Source of the DNA: Pseudomonadota bacterium
GTDB lineage: Bacteria; Pseudomonadota; Alphaproteobacteria; Rhizobiales; Beijerinckiaceae
Reading direction: 5' to 3'
Assembly (NCBI GenBank): GCA_023386155.1
Contig: JAEWKH010000168.1
Coordinates: forward strand, 1 to 27,655
Length of the DNA: 27,655 bases
Shown: positions 14,011 through 22,852 of the stretch, piece after piece
Numbering within the stretch: the first letter of the stretch is position 1
Layout of the letters: every line of letters begins with the position of its first letter
The notes under the pieces: model-generated
Seen by the model: only the letters and a program-made list of their open reading frames with translations
Database searches by the model: none
Told to the model about the DNA's origin: nothing
Position numbers and translations under genes: made by a program

Positions 14011-14043
14011 GACGCAATGTGGATCGTTGTTCGTTCCAAAAAC

Positions 14044-15042
14044 CTAGTCCAGGTGGAACTTCGACAACTCCCGATGCTCGCCGTAGATGCGCCGCACGGT
14101 GCCGGTGGCGGAACGGTAGACCACGGTCTCGGTCGTGATCACTTCCTTGCCGAAATGAACCCCTCTGGTGAGTGCGCTGTCGGTCACGCCGGTCGCGGCC
14201 ACGATCACGTCGCCGCGGGCAAGGTCTGTCATGTCGTATTTCTTGTTGGGGTCGGTGACGCCCATCTGGAAGGCGCGGGAGCGCTTCTCCTCGGTGTCGA
14301 GGATCAGGCGGGCCTGCATCTGGCCGCCGATGCAGCGCAGCGCGCCGGCCGCAAGCACGCCCTCGGGCGCGGCGCCGATGCCAAGATAGATGTCGATGCC
14401 CGTTTCCGCGGGCTTGGTCGTGAAGATCACGCCGGCCACGTCGCCGTCTGAGATCAGGCGGACGCCGGCACCGGTCTTGCGGATCGCCGCGATGAGGTCC
14501 GCATGGCGCGGCCGATCGAGCACGAGGGCGGTGAGTTCATTCACCTTCACGCCCTTGGCCTTGGCGAGGTTGTTGAGGTTCTCTTCCGGGGAGGCGTCGA
14601 GATCGACGACGCCCGCGGGATAGCCGGGGCCGACAGCGATCTTGTGCATGTAGACGTCGGGAGCCGCCAGCAGGGTTCCGGCCTCGGCCATGGCCATGAC
14701 GGCGATGGAGCCCGGCATGTCCTTGGCGCAGAGCGTCGTGCCCTCCAGGGGATCGACGGCGATATCGACCTTCGGGCCCTGCTTGTTGCCGACCTTCTCT
14801 CCGATGAAGAGCATGGGCGCCTCGTCGCGCTCGCCTTCGCCGATCACGACCGTGCCGTCGATGGGGAGCTTGTTCAGCTCACGACGCATGGCGTCCACGG
14901 CGGCCTGGTCGGCGGCCTTCTCATTGCCGCGACCGCGCAGCCTGGCGGAGGCGACCGCCGCACGCTCGGTGACGCGGACGAGCTCCAGGGTCAGGATGCG
15001 CTCGATGATTTGGCCCGGTTGGACGGTAATGCCTTGCGACAT
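14044..15042 (-). CDS. glpX: Class II fructose-1,6-bisphosphatase
   Basis: 332 residues. GlpX hydrolyses fructose 1,6-bisphosphate to fructose 6-phosphate in gluconeogenesis (or in the Calvin or RuMP cycle if the host has one) and needs a divalent metal. Visible family motifs: VVIGEGERDEAPMLFIGE and VDIAVDPLEGTTLCAKD (metal and phosphate site), then ISDGDVAGV, GIGAAPEGVLAAGAL, and DMTDLARGDVIVAATGVTD. ATG 15042 has GGGAGA about eleven bases before it. It follows hom by 54 bases on the same strand, a pairing common in Hyphomicrobiales, so hom-glpX is probably one transcript. Confidence 0.95.
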   Translation of the reverse strand: MSQGITVQPGQIIERILTLELVRVTERAAVASARLRGRGNEKAADQAAVDAMRRELNKLPIDGTVVIGEGERDEAPMLFIGEKVGNKQGPKVDIAVDPLEGTTLCAKDMPGSIAVMAMAEAGTLLAAPDVYMHKIAVGPGYPAGVVDLDASPEENLNNLAKAKGVKVNELTALVLDRPRHADLIAAIRKTGAGVRLISDGDVAGVIFTTKPAETGIDIYLGIGAAPEGVLAAGALRCIGGQMQARLILDTEEKRSRAFQMGVTDPNKKYDMTDLARGDVIVAATGVTDSALTRGVHFGKEVITTETVVYRSATGTVRRIYGEHRELSKFHLD

Positions 15043-15096
15043 GGACTTGTCGTCTCCCTTTTGTGATCATGTGAGGCCTGAAGGCCCGACGTTCGG

Positions 15097-16419
15097 TTAC
15101 TCGCGTTCGATGCGGATGACTTGGGGCGGCTCGGCGATAAGACCATCCCCCGAGATTTTTTCCAGAGCCGAGCGGATCGCCGCCTCGGTGGCCGCATAGG
15201 TGATGAGCACCAGCGAGACCGGCGCACCCGAACGTCCGTGCGGATCCTTGGTCGCGGCGATCTCCGAGCGCTTCTGCAGGATGCTCTCCAGCGAGATGTC
15301 GGCCTCGGCCATGCGCGTCGCGACGCCTGCGGCCACGCCCGGTCGGTCATGGACCGTCAGCCGGACGTAATAGCCGCCCTCGTGGCGCTGCATCGGCGCG
15401 CGCGGCGCCTTCTCCAGCCGATCCGTCGGAGAGCCGAAGAGCGGCTGCACGGCCCCGGTGGCGACATCGGCGATATCGGCCACGACCGCGGAGGCCGTGG
15501 CATCGCCGCCCGCGCCCGGCCCGATGAGCGTCAGCTCCCTTACGGCATCGGCGTCGATGGTCACGGCATTGGTCACGCCCATGACCTGGGCGATGGATGA
15601 GGTCCGGGGCACCATGGTCGGGTGCACGCGCTGCTCGATCCCGGTCTTGGTACGCTCGGCGACGCCCAGGAGCTTGATGCGGAAGCCCAGCTCCTTGGCC
15701 ATGGCGAGGTCGAGCGGCGTGATGGAGGAGATGCCCTCCACATAGATCGCGTCCGCGTCGATCTCGGTGCCGAAGGCAAGGCTGGTGAGAATCGCGAGCT
15801 TGTGGGCCGTGTCGAAGCCTTCCACGTCGAAGGTCGGATCGGCTTCCGCATAGCCGAGACGCTGCGCGTCCTTCAGGCATTCCTGGAAGGTCAGACCCTC
15901 CAGCTCCATCCGGGACAGGATATAGTTGCAGGTGCCGTTGAGGATGCCGTAAAGGCGCGAGATGCGGTTGGCCGGCAGGGCCTCGCGCAGGGTCTTGATG
16001 ATCGGGATGCCGCCGGCGACCGAGGCCTCGAAGGCCAGGGACACGCCCTTTTCTTCCGCCAGCTTGGCGAGTTCGAGGCCGTGCTTGGCCAGAAGCGCCT
16101 TGTTGGCCGTCACCACGTGCTTGCCGAGCGACAGGCCCGTGCGCACCGTGTCGAGGGCCGCCCCGTCGGCACCGCCGACCAGCTCGACCACGCAATCCAC
16201 ATCGGCCGAGCGCGCAAGCTCCACGGGGTCGTCGAACCACGTGAAACGGGAGAGGTCGAAGCCCCGATCCTTGGTCCTGTCGCGGGCCGAGACGGCCACG
16301 ACTTCGACCGGCCGCCCGCCGCGTTGGGCGACAGCCTCGTTCTGGCGGTCGAGAATGCGAATGACCGATGCGCCGACGGTGCCGAGGCCGGCGATGCCGA
16401 CCCGAAGGGGACGTGTCAC
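15097..16419 (-). CDS. hom: Homoserine dehydrogenase
   Basis: 440 residues. It reduces aspartate semialdehyde to homoserine with NAD(P)H, the branch point to threonine and methionine. The N-terminal Rossmann motif is GIAGLGTVGAS. The catalytic domain has GGIPIIKTLREAL, GTCNYILSRM and YAEADPTFDVEGFDTAHK, and a C-terminal ACT domain (VRLTVHDRPGVAAGVATRM onward) is the usual site of threonine feedback. GTG at 16419 is chosen over TTG at 16425, because AAGGAG is nine bases from the GTG but only three from the TTG. It is a monofunctional enzyme with no aspartokinase domain. It lies 106 bases behind alaC on the same strand. Confidence 0.95.
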   Translation of the reverse strand: MTRPLRVGIAGLGTVGASVIRILDRQNEAVAQRGGRPVEVVAVSARDRTKDRGFDLSRFTWFDDPVELARSADVDCVVELVGGADGAALDTVRTGLSLGKHVVTANKALLAKHGLELAKLAEEKGVSLAFEASVAGGIPIIKTLREALPANRISRLYGILNGTCNYILSRMELEGLTFQECLKDAQRLGYAEADPTFDVEGFDTAHKLAILTSLAFGTEIDADAIYVEGISSITPLDLAMAKELGFRIKLLGVAERTKTGIEQRVHPTMVPRTSSIAQVMGVTNAVTIDADAVRELTLIGPGAGGDATASAVVADIADVATGAVQPLFGSPTDRLEKAPRAPMQRHEGGYYVRLTVHDRPGVAAGVATRMAEADISLESILQKRSEIAATKDPHGRSGAPVSLVLITYAATEAAIRSALEKISGDGLIAEPPQVIRIERE

Positions 16420-16507
16420 GAACAACAGCTCCTTAAGAATGTCGGGCTGCTTTTACGACCGCCAAGATGTCCTGTCCATGCGGATGCGAAATCCTCGGCG
16501 TGGCCCC

Positions 16508-16524
16508 TCTCCTCCCCGAGGAGA
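16508..16524 (-). other. Hairpin just after the alaC stop
   Basis: TCTCCTC / GAGGAGA with a three-base loop, without a T-tract. It may slow RNA decay or attenuate read-through from alaC into hom. Confidence 0.35.
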
Positions 16525-16525
16525 A

Positions 16526-17746
16526 TCAGCCCCGCCGGACCAGGGGAACCACGTTGTGGAGCGTCTGGTCCGCGCTGTCGAAGAACTTGCGGATGTTGCG
16601 CGCCGCCTGGCGGATGCGCTGCTCGTTTTCCACAAGGGCGATGCGGACGTAATCGTCCCCATGCTCGCCGAAGCCGATGCCGGGCGCCACCGCCACGTCG
16701 GCCTTCTCCACCAGGAGCTTGGAGAATTCGAGGCTCCCCATGGACCGGAACTTTTCAGGAATCTGCACCCAGGCGAACATGGACGCGGTGGGCACGGGCA
16801 CCTGCCAGCCGGCCTTGGCGAAGGACTCGACCATCACGTCGCGGCGGCGCTTGTAGGTGGCGCGCATCTCGCGGATGCAGTCGTCCGGTCCGTTCAGGGC
16901 CGCGGTAGCCGCCACCTGGACCGGCGTGAAGGCGCCGTAATCCAGATAGGACTTCACCCGGGCGAGAGCCGCCAGCAACCGCTCGTTGCCGACCGCGAAG
17001 CCGATGCGCCAGCCGGCCATGGAGAAGGTCTTCGACATGGAGGTGAATTCCACCGACACGTCGACCGCGCCGGGCACCTGCAGGATCGAGGGCGGCGGGT
17101 TCGATTCGTCGAAATAGACCTCCGAATAGGCCAGATCCGACAGCAGAATCAGCTCGTGCTTCTTCGCGAAGGCCACGAGATCCCGGTAGAAGTCGAGGGA
17201 GGCCACATAGGCGGTCGGGTTCGACGGATAGCAGACCACGAGCGCCACGGGCTTGGGAATCGAATGGGCGACGGCCCGCTCGGCTGCGACGAAGAAGTCG
17301 GGGGTCGGCTCGGCCGGCACCGAGCGGATGACGCCACCCGCCATCAGGAAGCCGAAGGCGTGGATCGGATAGCTCGGGTTGGGCACCAGGATCACGTCGC
17401 CCGGCTCGGTGATGGCCTGGGCCATGTTGGCGAAGCCCTCCTTGGAGCCGAGGGTTGCCACCACCTGGGTATCGGGGTTGAGCTTCACGCCGAAGCGGCG
17501 CTCGTAATAGCCGGCCTGGGCGCGACGCAGGCCCGAAATGCCCTTGGAGGCCGAGTAGCGGTCGGTGCGCGGCTTGCCGACGGTCTCGACGAGCTTGTCG
17601 ATGACGTGCTGGGGAGCCTGGAGGTCCGGATTGCCCATCCCGAGGTCGATGATGTCGGCGCCGTTGGCCCGGGCGGCGGCCTTGATGCGGTTGACCTGCT
17701 CGAAGACGTAAGGCGGGAGGCGCTTAATCCGGTAGAAGTCGGGCAT
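16526..17746 (-). CDS. alaC: LL-DAP-aminotransferase-like PLP aminotransferase (AlaC type, glutamate-pyruvate)
   Basis: 406 residues, fold-type I class I/II aminotransferase. The PLP lysine is K239 in SMSKTFSMAGWRIGF. Other landmarks are DLGMGNPDL (35-42), RYSASKGISGLR, CYPSNPTA (172-179) and LLSDLAYSEVYFD with the PLP aspartate. The wording follows the AlaC/YfdZ group, which makes alanine from pyruvate with glutamate as donor. Close relatives are sometimes annotated as LL-diaminopimelate or methionine aminotransferases, so the substrate is likely but not proven. ATG 17746 has AAGGACGAG before it. alaC-hom-glpX-recJ is a frequent gene order in this bacterial order, which supports the call. 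Confidence 0.88.
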   Translation of the reverse strand: MPDFYRIKRLPPYVFEQVNRIKAAARANGADIIDLGMGNPDLQAPQHVIDKLVETVGKPRTDRYSASKGISGLRRAQAGYYERRFGVKLNPDTQVVATLGSKEGFANMAQAITEPGDVILVPNPSYPIHAFGFLMAGGVIRSVPAEPTPDFFVAAERAVAHSIPKPVALVVCYPSNPTAYVASLDFYRDLVAFAKKHELILLSDLAYSEVYFDESNPPPSILQVPGAVDVSVEFTSMSKTFSMAGWRIGFAVGNERLLAALARVKSYLDYGAFTPVQVAATAALNGPDDCIREMRATYKRRRDVMVESFAKAGWQVPVPTASMFAWVQIPEKFRSMGSLEFSKLLVEKADVAVAPGIGFGEHGDDYVRIALVENEQRIRQAARNIRKFFDSADQTLHNVVPLVRRG

Positions 17747-17789
17747 GGGTCTCGTCCTTGGGCGGAATCACGGGATTCCGGTATAGATT

Positions 17790-18203
17790 TTAAGGCGTTC
17801 TCTTGGAATTCGTCTTCTGCCGCGTCTGCTGCGACGTGTTGGCCGGAAGCCTGACCGGCTCAGGGGGCGGCGTCTTGCCGAGCTCGGCTGCCGCTGCGCC
17901 CGCAGCCTCGTTCCGGGCCCGCAGGGCGTCGAGCTCCGCCTCGGCCGCCTTGACCTCGTCGGCCGTGCGCGCCGGCGTCGGGCGCGCCGGAACCTGGGCG
18001 CCGATTGGCATGTATTCCAGGTTGGCCGGGCGGGACTGGGCGACGAAATCAGGTGCCGGCGCCACCTGCGGACCGGCCCCGACCGCCGCCGTCACATCCC
18101 GGACGGGATTGAAACTGCCGTTGCAGCCGGCAAGGACGCCGGCGGCCAGAATCCCCATGGACATGGCCGAGATGCGACGGATCGGAAAGGGCTTCGTACG
18201 CAT
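17790..18203 (-). CDS. Small lipoprotein, function unknown
   Basis: 137 residues. The N-terminus has basic residues (RTK, IRR), a hydrophobic stretch and the lipobox LAGC with the lipidated cysteine at residue 27, so it is exported and anchored by lipid. The residue after the Cys is Asn, not Asp, which favours the outer membrane. The mature part is rich in Ala, Pro and Glu, with a short coil (ADEVKAAEAELDALRARNEA) and a basic tail. No family is recognised. ATG 18203 is used; an in-frame ATG eight codons upstream (18227) would also work. The gene is divergent from phaC and close behind alaC's start on the same strand (43 bases). Confidence 0.78.
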   Translation of the reverse strand: MRTKPFPIRRISAMSMGILAAGVLAGCNGSFNPVRDVTAAVGAGPQVAPAPDFVAQSRPANLEYMPIGAQVPARPTPARTADEVKAAEAELDALRARNEAAGAAAAELGKTPPPEPVRLPANTSQQTRQKTNSKRTP

Positions 18204-18284
18204 TGTGATACCTAAGATCTGTAACATGACTCTGGCATATCGAACGGCTCGCACGATGCGCACGACATGAACGGAGCGTCGAAT

Positions 18285-18324
18285 GGGTCCCTAAAGTGGA
18301 ATCCACTTTTGGGCCCGATGCTCT
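18285..18324. repeat. Degenerate copy of the dispersed repeat upstream of phaC
   Basis: GGGTCC..AAAGTGGA followed by TCCACTTTTGGGCCCGATGCTCTA forms an imperfect inverted repeat. It keeps the family words TCCACTTTT and GATGCTCTA. A tail-like CGCACGATGCGC also occurs at 18251-18262. Confidence 0.55.
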
Positions 18325-18381
18325 AAGATGTCGGAAATGCAGCCCGCGAGCAATGCTGCTGCGATAGAGGGAGATCGCCTT

Positions 18382-20184
18382 ATGGACAAGCCATACGGTG
18401 AAGAGAAGACTCAAAGCCCGGTTCCGGACTTCGAGGAACTCTCCCGCAACGTGGCCCGCTTCATCGAGGGAGCCGGAAAGGCTGCAGCCGCCTACCTCAA
18501 GCCCGTCCAGGAAGGCCAGCCTCCCGAGGTCGCGGGCGATGCCTCGGAAGCCGTCAGGTCCCTCAGCCGCGTGGCCGAAGCCTGGATGAGCGATCCGCAA
18601 AAGAGCCTCGAAGCGCAGTCCCGTCTCGGGGCCCAGTTCCTGTCCCTCTGGGCCTCGACCCTGAAGCGCGCCCAGGGCGAGCTCGCCGAGCCGGTGGCCG
18701 AGCCGGAACCCAAGGACAATCGCTTCAAGGACCCGGAATGGTCCGAGAATCCGATCTTCGACTTCCTGAAGCAGGCCTATCTCATCTCCTCCCGCTGGGC
18801 GGAGGACCTCGTCGACGATGCGGAGGGCCTCGACGAGCGCACGCGGCACAAGGCGCAGTTCTACCTCAAGCAGATCTCCAGCGCGCTCTCGCCCTCGAAC
18901 TTTCTCCTGACGAACCCGGAGCTGATCCGCGAAACCCTCAAGGAGAGCGGCGCCAATCTCGTGCGCGGCATGACCATGCTGGCCGAGGACATCGCGGCGG
19001 GTGGCGGCGAGCTGAAGATCCGCCAGTCGGACACGAGCCGGTTCAAGGTCGGGGTGAACATCGCCACCACGCCGGGCAAGGTGATCTTCCGCAACGACCT
19101 CATCGAGCTGATCCAATACGCGCCGGCGACGGACAAGGTGCTCAAGCGGCCGCTTCTGATCGTGCCGCCCTGGATCAACAAGTTCTACATCCTCGACCTC
19201 AATCCCGAGAAAAGCTTCATCCGATGGGCGGTTTCGCAGGGCCTGACGGTCTTCTGCATCTCCTGGGTCAACCCGGCCGAGCAGCATGCCGAGAAGGGCT
19301 TCGAGCACTACATGGTCGACGGCATCTTCGCCGCGCTCGAGGCCATCGAGCAGGCGACCGGCGAGAAGAAGGTGACGGCCATCGGCTATTGCGTCGGCGG
19401 CACGCTGCTCGCCACCACCCTCGCCTATATGGCGGCCACACGCGACAAGCGGATCGACAGCGCCACCTTCTTCACCGCGCAGGTGGATTTCACCCATGCG
19501 GGCGACCTGAAGATCTTCGCCGGCGAGGAGGAGGTCCGCAGCCTCGAGGCCGCCATGAAGAAGCGCGGCTATCTCGAAGGCTCGCGCATGGCCAATGCCT
19601 TCAACATGCTGCGGCCCAACGATCTGATCTGGCCCTACGTGGTCAACGTCTACATGAAGGGCCAATCCCCCTTCCCGTTCGATCTGCTCTACTGGAATGC
19701 GGATTCGACCCGCATGCCGGCGGCGAACCACGCCTTCTACCTGCGCAACTGCTACCTCGAGAACAAGCTCGCCAGGGGCGAGATGGAGCTGGCCGGCGTG
19801 AAGCTCGACCTGAAGAAGGTGAAGGTTCCGATCTTCAACCTTGCGACCAAGGAAGATCACATCGCCCCTGCCCACTCCGTATTCGTCGGCTCGAAGATCT
19901 TCGGCGGCCCGGTCGACTACGTGCTCGCAGGATCAGGGCACATCGCGGGAGTGGTCAATTCTCCCGCCAAGCCGAAGTACCAGTTCTGGACCGGCGGCCC
20001 CGCGGAGGGGGACCTGGAGGACTGGATGAAGCAGGCGAAGGAAACCCCCGGATCCTGGTGGCCCTACTGGTTTGAGTGGATCAAGGCCCAGGCGCCCCGA
20101 ATGGTGCGGGCGCGGGAGCCCGGAAGCGGCAAGCTGGAGCCGCTCTGCGATGCGCCGGGAACCTACGTTCTGGAGAAGTCCTGA
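18382..20184 (+). CDS. phaC: Class I poly(3-hydroxyalkanoate) synthase
   Basis: 600 residues, normal for class I. It polymerises (R)-3-hydroxyacyl-CoA into carbon-storage granules. The triad is visible: C337 in the lipase-like box GYCVGG, D492 in ATKEDHIAP and H520 in GSGHIAG. The N-terminal PhaC domain (NPIFDFLKQAYLISSRW onward) is complete, as are the PPWINKFYILDL and WNPAEQ-like (SWVNPAEQH) motifs. ATG 18382 is chosen because GAGGGAG stands eight bases before it. An in-frame ATG at 18328 touches the repeat and has no ribosome site. phaA, phaB and phaR are not in the window. The downstream terminator is shared with the convergent FadL gene. Confidence 0.95.
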   Translation: MDKPYGEEKTQSPVPDFEELSRNVARFIEGAGKAAAAYLKPVQEGQPPEVAGDASEAVRSLSRVAEAWMSDPQKSLEAQSRLGAQFLSLWASTLKRAQGELAEPVAEPEPKDNRFKDPEWSENPIFDFLKQAYLISSRWAEDLVDDAEGLDERTRHKAQFYLKQISSALSPSNFLLTNPELIRETLKESGANLVRGMTMLAEDIAAGGGELKIRQSDTSRFKVGVNIATTPGKVIFRNDLIELIQYAPATDKVLKRPLLIVPPWINKFYILDLNPEKSFIRWAVSQGLTVFCISWVNPAEQHAEKGFEHYMVDGIFAALEAIEQATGEKKVTAIGYCVGGTLLATTLAYMAATRDKRIDSATFFTAQVDFTHAGDLKIFAGEEEVRSLEAAMKKRGYLEGSRMANAFNMLRPNDLIWPYVVNVYMKGQSPFPFDLLYWNADSTRMPAANHAFYLRNCYLENKLARGEMELAGVKLDLKKVKVPIFNLATKEDHIAPAHSVFVGSKIFGGPVDYVLAGSGHIAGVVNSPAKPKYQFWTGGPAEGDLEDWMKQAKETPGSWWPYWFEWIKAQAPRMVRAREPGSGKLEPLCDAPGTYVLEKS

Positions 20185-20214
20185 GCCCTGGGATTCTCGG
20201 CCATCGCCGAGCAG

Positions 20215-20243
20215 AAAAGGCCGGCAGATCCTGCCGGCCTTTT
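20215..20243. terminator. Bidirectional terminator between phaC and the FadL gene
   Basis: AAAAGGCCGGCAG (20215-20227), loop ATC, CTGCCGGCCTTTT (20231-20243): a perfect 13-bp stem with T-runs on both strands. It sits between convergent stops. Confidence 0.92.
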
Positions 20244-20263
20244 CCCTGTCTGTTCATGAGAAC

Positions 20264-21568
20264 TCAGTACTTGCGGACGATGGGAGCCGGGATGGCGACC
20301 TTCGGGTCGTCCCAGCGGTAGCGAATAGCCGCCGAGACGATGTCGACCGTTGCATCGACATCCGCCAGGAAGGGCAGCCCCTCGAAATCCTGCTGTCCGG
20401 CAACGATGCGGATATCGCCTTCCTTCGCGAAGATATGCGTGTAGGCGACATCGAACGACAGCTTGTCGTTCCACTGATAGGTCGCACCGATCGACGCCCA
20501 GATACGGTCGCTGTCGGGCAGACGGGTGGAACGGACGCGCGTGTCGATCGGCGATTGCTCGTAGGCCAGGCCGGCGCGCAGGGTGAGCTGGTCGTTCAGC
20601 CTGTAGTCGAAGCCGAGAGAGTAGAAATAGCCGTCGTCGTAGTTGAGCGGGATATCCGTGACGACGACGCCACCGGGCCCGACCACGAGCGGGGTCCCGA
20701 GAACGCTCCAGTTCGTCCATTCGAAACCGGCATGCACGGTCAAGGCGGGGGTGAAGGCGTGCGAAATGCCGATCGTGACCTGATCCGGGGTGGTCAGGTC
20801 GGCGGTGATCGGAACCCGCGCGGGGATGGGAGCCAGAACGCCAGCCGGAGCGGTGACCGTTCCGTCGAGCTCATGGTCGATCCGCGAACGGTAGCCGATG
20901 CCGATCGTGGTGCCGGCGAAGGGCGTGATGGTGACACCGGCCGTGAAGCCGAAGCCGATATCGTCGCCGTCGAGGATGACGCTCGAAGCACCGGGCGCGA
21001 TGCCGGCGGCGCGCTTGAGACGGATATCGAAATACTGCAGAGACGGACCGGCCGCGACCGACAGCCAGTCATTGACCTTCACGCCGAGCACAGGGTTCAC
21101 GTTCACCGAGAAGATCCTGGACGAACGCGAATAGAGCTGGCCCGACCAGGTTTCGCGCGGGTCCGTCACGAGGCCGTAGGGCGAGGTGGCCGACAGACCG
21201 ACCCAGAACATGTCGTTGAGCTGGTAGGAATAGTAGCTGGACGCGAGGATCGCATCCTGGCCGATGTCGCCCGAGCCGCCGAGGGCGAAGGTCGGGACTG
21301 AGGGCAGCGGGTTGATGTCGACCCGCGGAATGACCAGGGAGACATGGCTCTCGCTCCAGAAGCCCGGCATCATCGTGATGACGGCCGGGTTCCAGAACAT
21401 GGAGGACAGGTAGCCGGAGCCCGACGCCGCGCCGGCGAAGGAATACCCCTGCGCCGTGGCGCTCTGCTCACGAAGGGCGAACGCACCGGCCTGCGCACTG
21501 CCCTGAGCGGCGATGAGGGCTGCCAGGGAAACCGCGGCGAGCGACAAAGAACGAGAGAGACGGCCCAT
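20264..21568 (-). CDS. OmpP1/FadL/TodX family outer-membrane transporter
   Basis: 434 residues. A signal peptide of about 27 residues ends GSAQA. The mature N-terminus begins GAFALREQSATAQGYSFAGAAS, the FadL plug (hatch) pattern, with MFWNPAVIT in place of the classic NPA motif. The rest alternates as beta strands typical of a 14-strand barrel (VGLSATSPYGLVT, LSVAAGPSLQYFDIRLKRA, LTLRAGLAYEQSPID, LSFDVAYTHIFAKEG). The last residue is an aromatic (Tyr), the usual BAM signal. Such proteins pass long-chain fatty acids or other hydrophobic molecules inward. Fatty acids could feed PHA synthesis by the convergent phaC, but that link is inferred. ATG 21568 has AGGGTAGGAAA before it. Confidence 0.9.
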   Translation of the reverse strand: MGRLSRSLSLAAVSLAALIAAQGSAQAGAFALREQSATAQGYSFAGAASGSGYLSSMFWNPAVITMMPGFWSESHVSLVIPRVDINPLPSVPTFALGGSGDIGQDAILASSYYSYQLNDMFWVGLSATSPYGLVTDPRETWSGQLYSRSSRIFSVNVNPVLGVKVNDWLSVAAGPSLQYFDIRLKRAAGIAPGASSVILDGDDIGFGFTAGVTITPFAGTTIGIGYRSRIDHELDGTVTAPAGVLAPIPARVPITADLTTPDQVTIGISHAFTPALTVHAGFEWTNWSVLGTPLVVGPGGVVVTDIPLNYDDGYFYSLGFDYRLNDQLTLRAGLAYEQSPIDTRVRSTRLPDSDRIWASIGATYQWNDKLSFDVAYTHIFAKEGDIRIVAGQQDFEGLPFLADVDATVDIVSAAIRYRWDDPKVAIPAPIVRKY

Positions 21569-21952
21569 GGAGTTTTCCTACCCTTAGGTAATTCTTGTGC
21601 GGGAGAGTCCCGCGATGAGTGGAGTGTGCCAACGCTTAAATTTGGCTGCAATCCTTTCCTGAGCGCCACGCAAGGCATTAATAAGTTCTAACTTCTGGGA
21701 AGAAGTACTAGTTATTACTTGCGAATATTATGTTACTCTTGAGAACTGGAAAATTACGAGCAGACAGTTTATATGTAAACCAATGTATTGGCGGCCCTGA
21801 TCTTGAAATCCGATACCTCGGACGGATGAGTGGAAATCCCGCACTTTGTGCGCTCTCGTGGCAAAACGGCAACATATTTGCGTCTAGAAAGTGCATTGTG
21901 GCAGGGCACATTCGTGTCAATTATGCATGTGCCGTAACGAGAGGAGCACTTG
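21569..21952. promoter_or_regulatory. 384-base divergent intergenic region (FadL gene / FAH-family gene)
   Basis: Bases 21670-21800 are AT-rich. No supported gene, repeat or clear sigma-70 pair is seen. A ribosome site GAGGAG lies six bases before the FAH start. The open frames crossing the region have no family resemblance. Confidence 0.4.
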
Positions 21953-22837
21953 ATGAAGCTGGTGAGATTTGGGGATGCCGGACGGGAGAAGCCGGGCCTG
22001 GTCGATTCGAATGGGCAGGTCCGCGACCTCTCGGGTCTCGTGCCCGACATCACGGGAGCAACCCTGTCGCCGGAAGCCCTGGACCGCATCCGGAAGACCG
22101 ACCCCAGCACCCTTCCGGCCGTGCCCGCCGGCCAGCGCCTGGGCGCCTGCGTCGGGCAGGTGCGCAACTTCATCGCCATCGGTTTGAACTACGCCGATCA
22201 CGCGGCCGAGACGGGTGCCGCCATTCCGGCAGAGCCGATCGTCTTCAACAAGGCCCCGTCCTGCATCGTCGGGCCCAACGACGACGTCGTCATTCCGCGC
22301 GGGTCCCAGAAGACCGACTGGGAGGTGGAACTCGCCATCGTAATCGGCAAGCGGGCCACTTATGTCGGAGCCAACGAGGCGCTCGACTTCATCGCGGGCT
22401 ATTGCGTCTGCAACGACGTCTCGGAGCGCGAGTACCAGCTGGAGCGCGGCGGCACCTGGACCAAGGGCAAGGGCTGCCCCACCTTCGGCCCGCTCGGCCC
22501 CTGGCTCGTTACCAAGGACGAGATCCCCGATGTGCAGAACCTCTCCATGTGGCTCGACGTGAACGGCGAGCGCGTGCAGAACGGCTCAACGAAGACGATG
22601 ATCTTCAACGTGGCGCAGATCGTCTCCTACCTCTCGCACTTCATGATCCTGGAGCCTGGCGACGTGATCACCACCGGCACCCCGCCCGGCGTCGGCATGG
22701 GCATGAAGCCGCAGCGTTTCCTCAAGGCCGGCGATGTGGTGTCGCTCGGGATCGAAGGCCTCGGCGAACAGCGCCAGCGCTTCGTCGCCTTCGATGGGCC
22801 GACGCTCGACACCGGCAAGAGCTGGAAGGGGCACTGA
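21953..22837 (+). CDS. Fumarylacetoacetate hydrolase (FAH) family protein
   Basis: 294 residues. A short N-terminal domain (MKLVRFGDAGREKPGLVD) precedes the FAH catalytic domain starting at FIAIGLNYADHAAETG (about 72-87). Family metal and active-site positions are present: PIVFNKAPSCIVGPNDDVVIP, DWEVELAIVIGK (the acidic pair), YCVCNDVSEREYQ, and TGTPPGVGMGMKP. The group includes 2,4-diketo-3-deoxy-L-fuconate hydrolase, ureidoglycolate-lyase-labelled proteins and 2-keto-4-pentenoate hydratases, and sequence alone does not fix the substrate. The ATG at 21953 is preferred over the overlapping TTG at 21950. It stands alone between a divergent porin and a convergent argC. Confidence 0.88.
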   Translation: MKLVRFGDAGREKPGLVDSNGQVRDLSGLVPDITGATLSPEALDRIRKTDPSTLPAVPAGQRLGACVGQVRNFIAIGLNYADHAAETGAAIPAEPIVFNKAPSCIVGPNDDVVIPRGSQKTDWEVELAIVIGKRATYVGANEALDFIAGYCVCNDVSEREYQLERGGTWTKGKGCPTFGPLGPWLVTKDEIPDVQNLSMWLDVNGERVQNGSTKTMIFNVAQIVSYLSHFMILEPGDVITTGTPPGVGMGMKPQRFLKAGDVVSLGIEGLGEQRQRFVAFDGPTLDTGKSWKGH

Positions 22838-22852
22838 TCACCCCTTGGGCGT

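Noticed and set aside
15962..17854. A 630-codon plus-strand frame across hom and alaC
   Set aside because: It runs antisense to two well-recognised enzymes, has no ribosome site at its start and a low-complexity composition typical of a GC shadow.
18049..19875. A 608-codon open frame on the minus strand opposite phaC
   Set aside because: It is antisense to a complete PHA synthase with its full triad. Long antisense frames are expected where GC-rich codons avoid stops, and its translation resembles no family.
21708..21920. 70-codon minus-strand frame between the FadL and FAH genes
   Set aside because: No ribosome site, no family pattern, and it lies in the expected promoter region.
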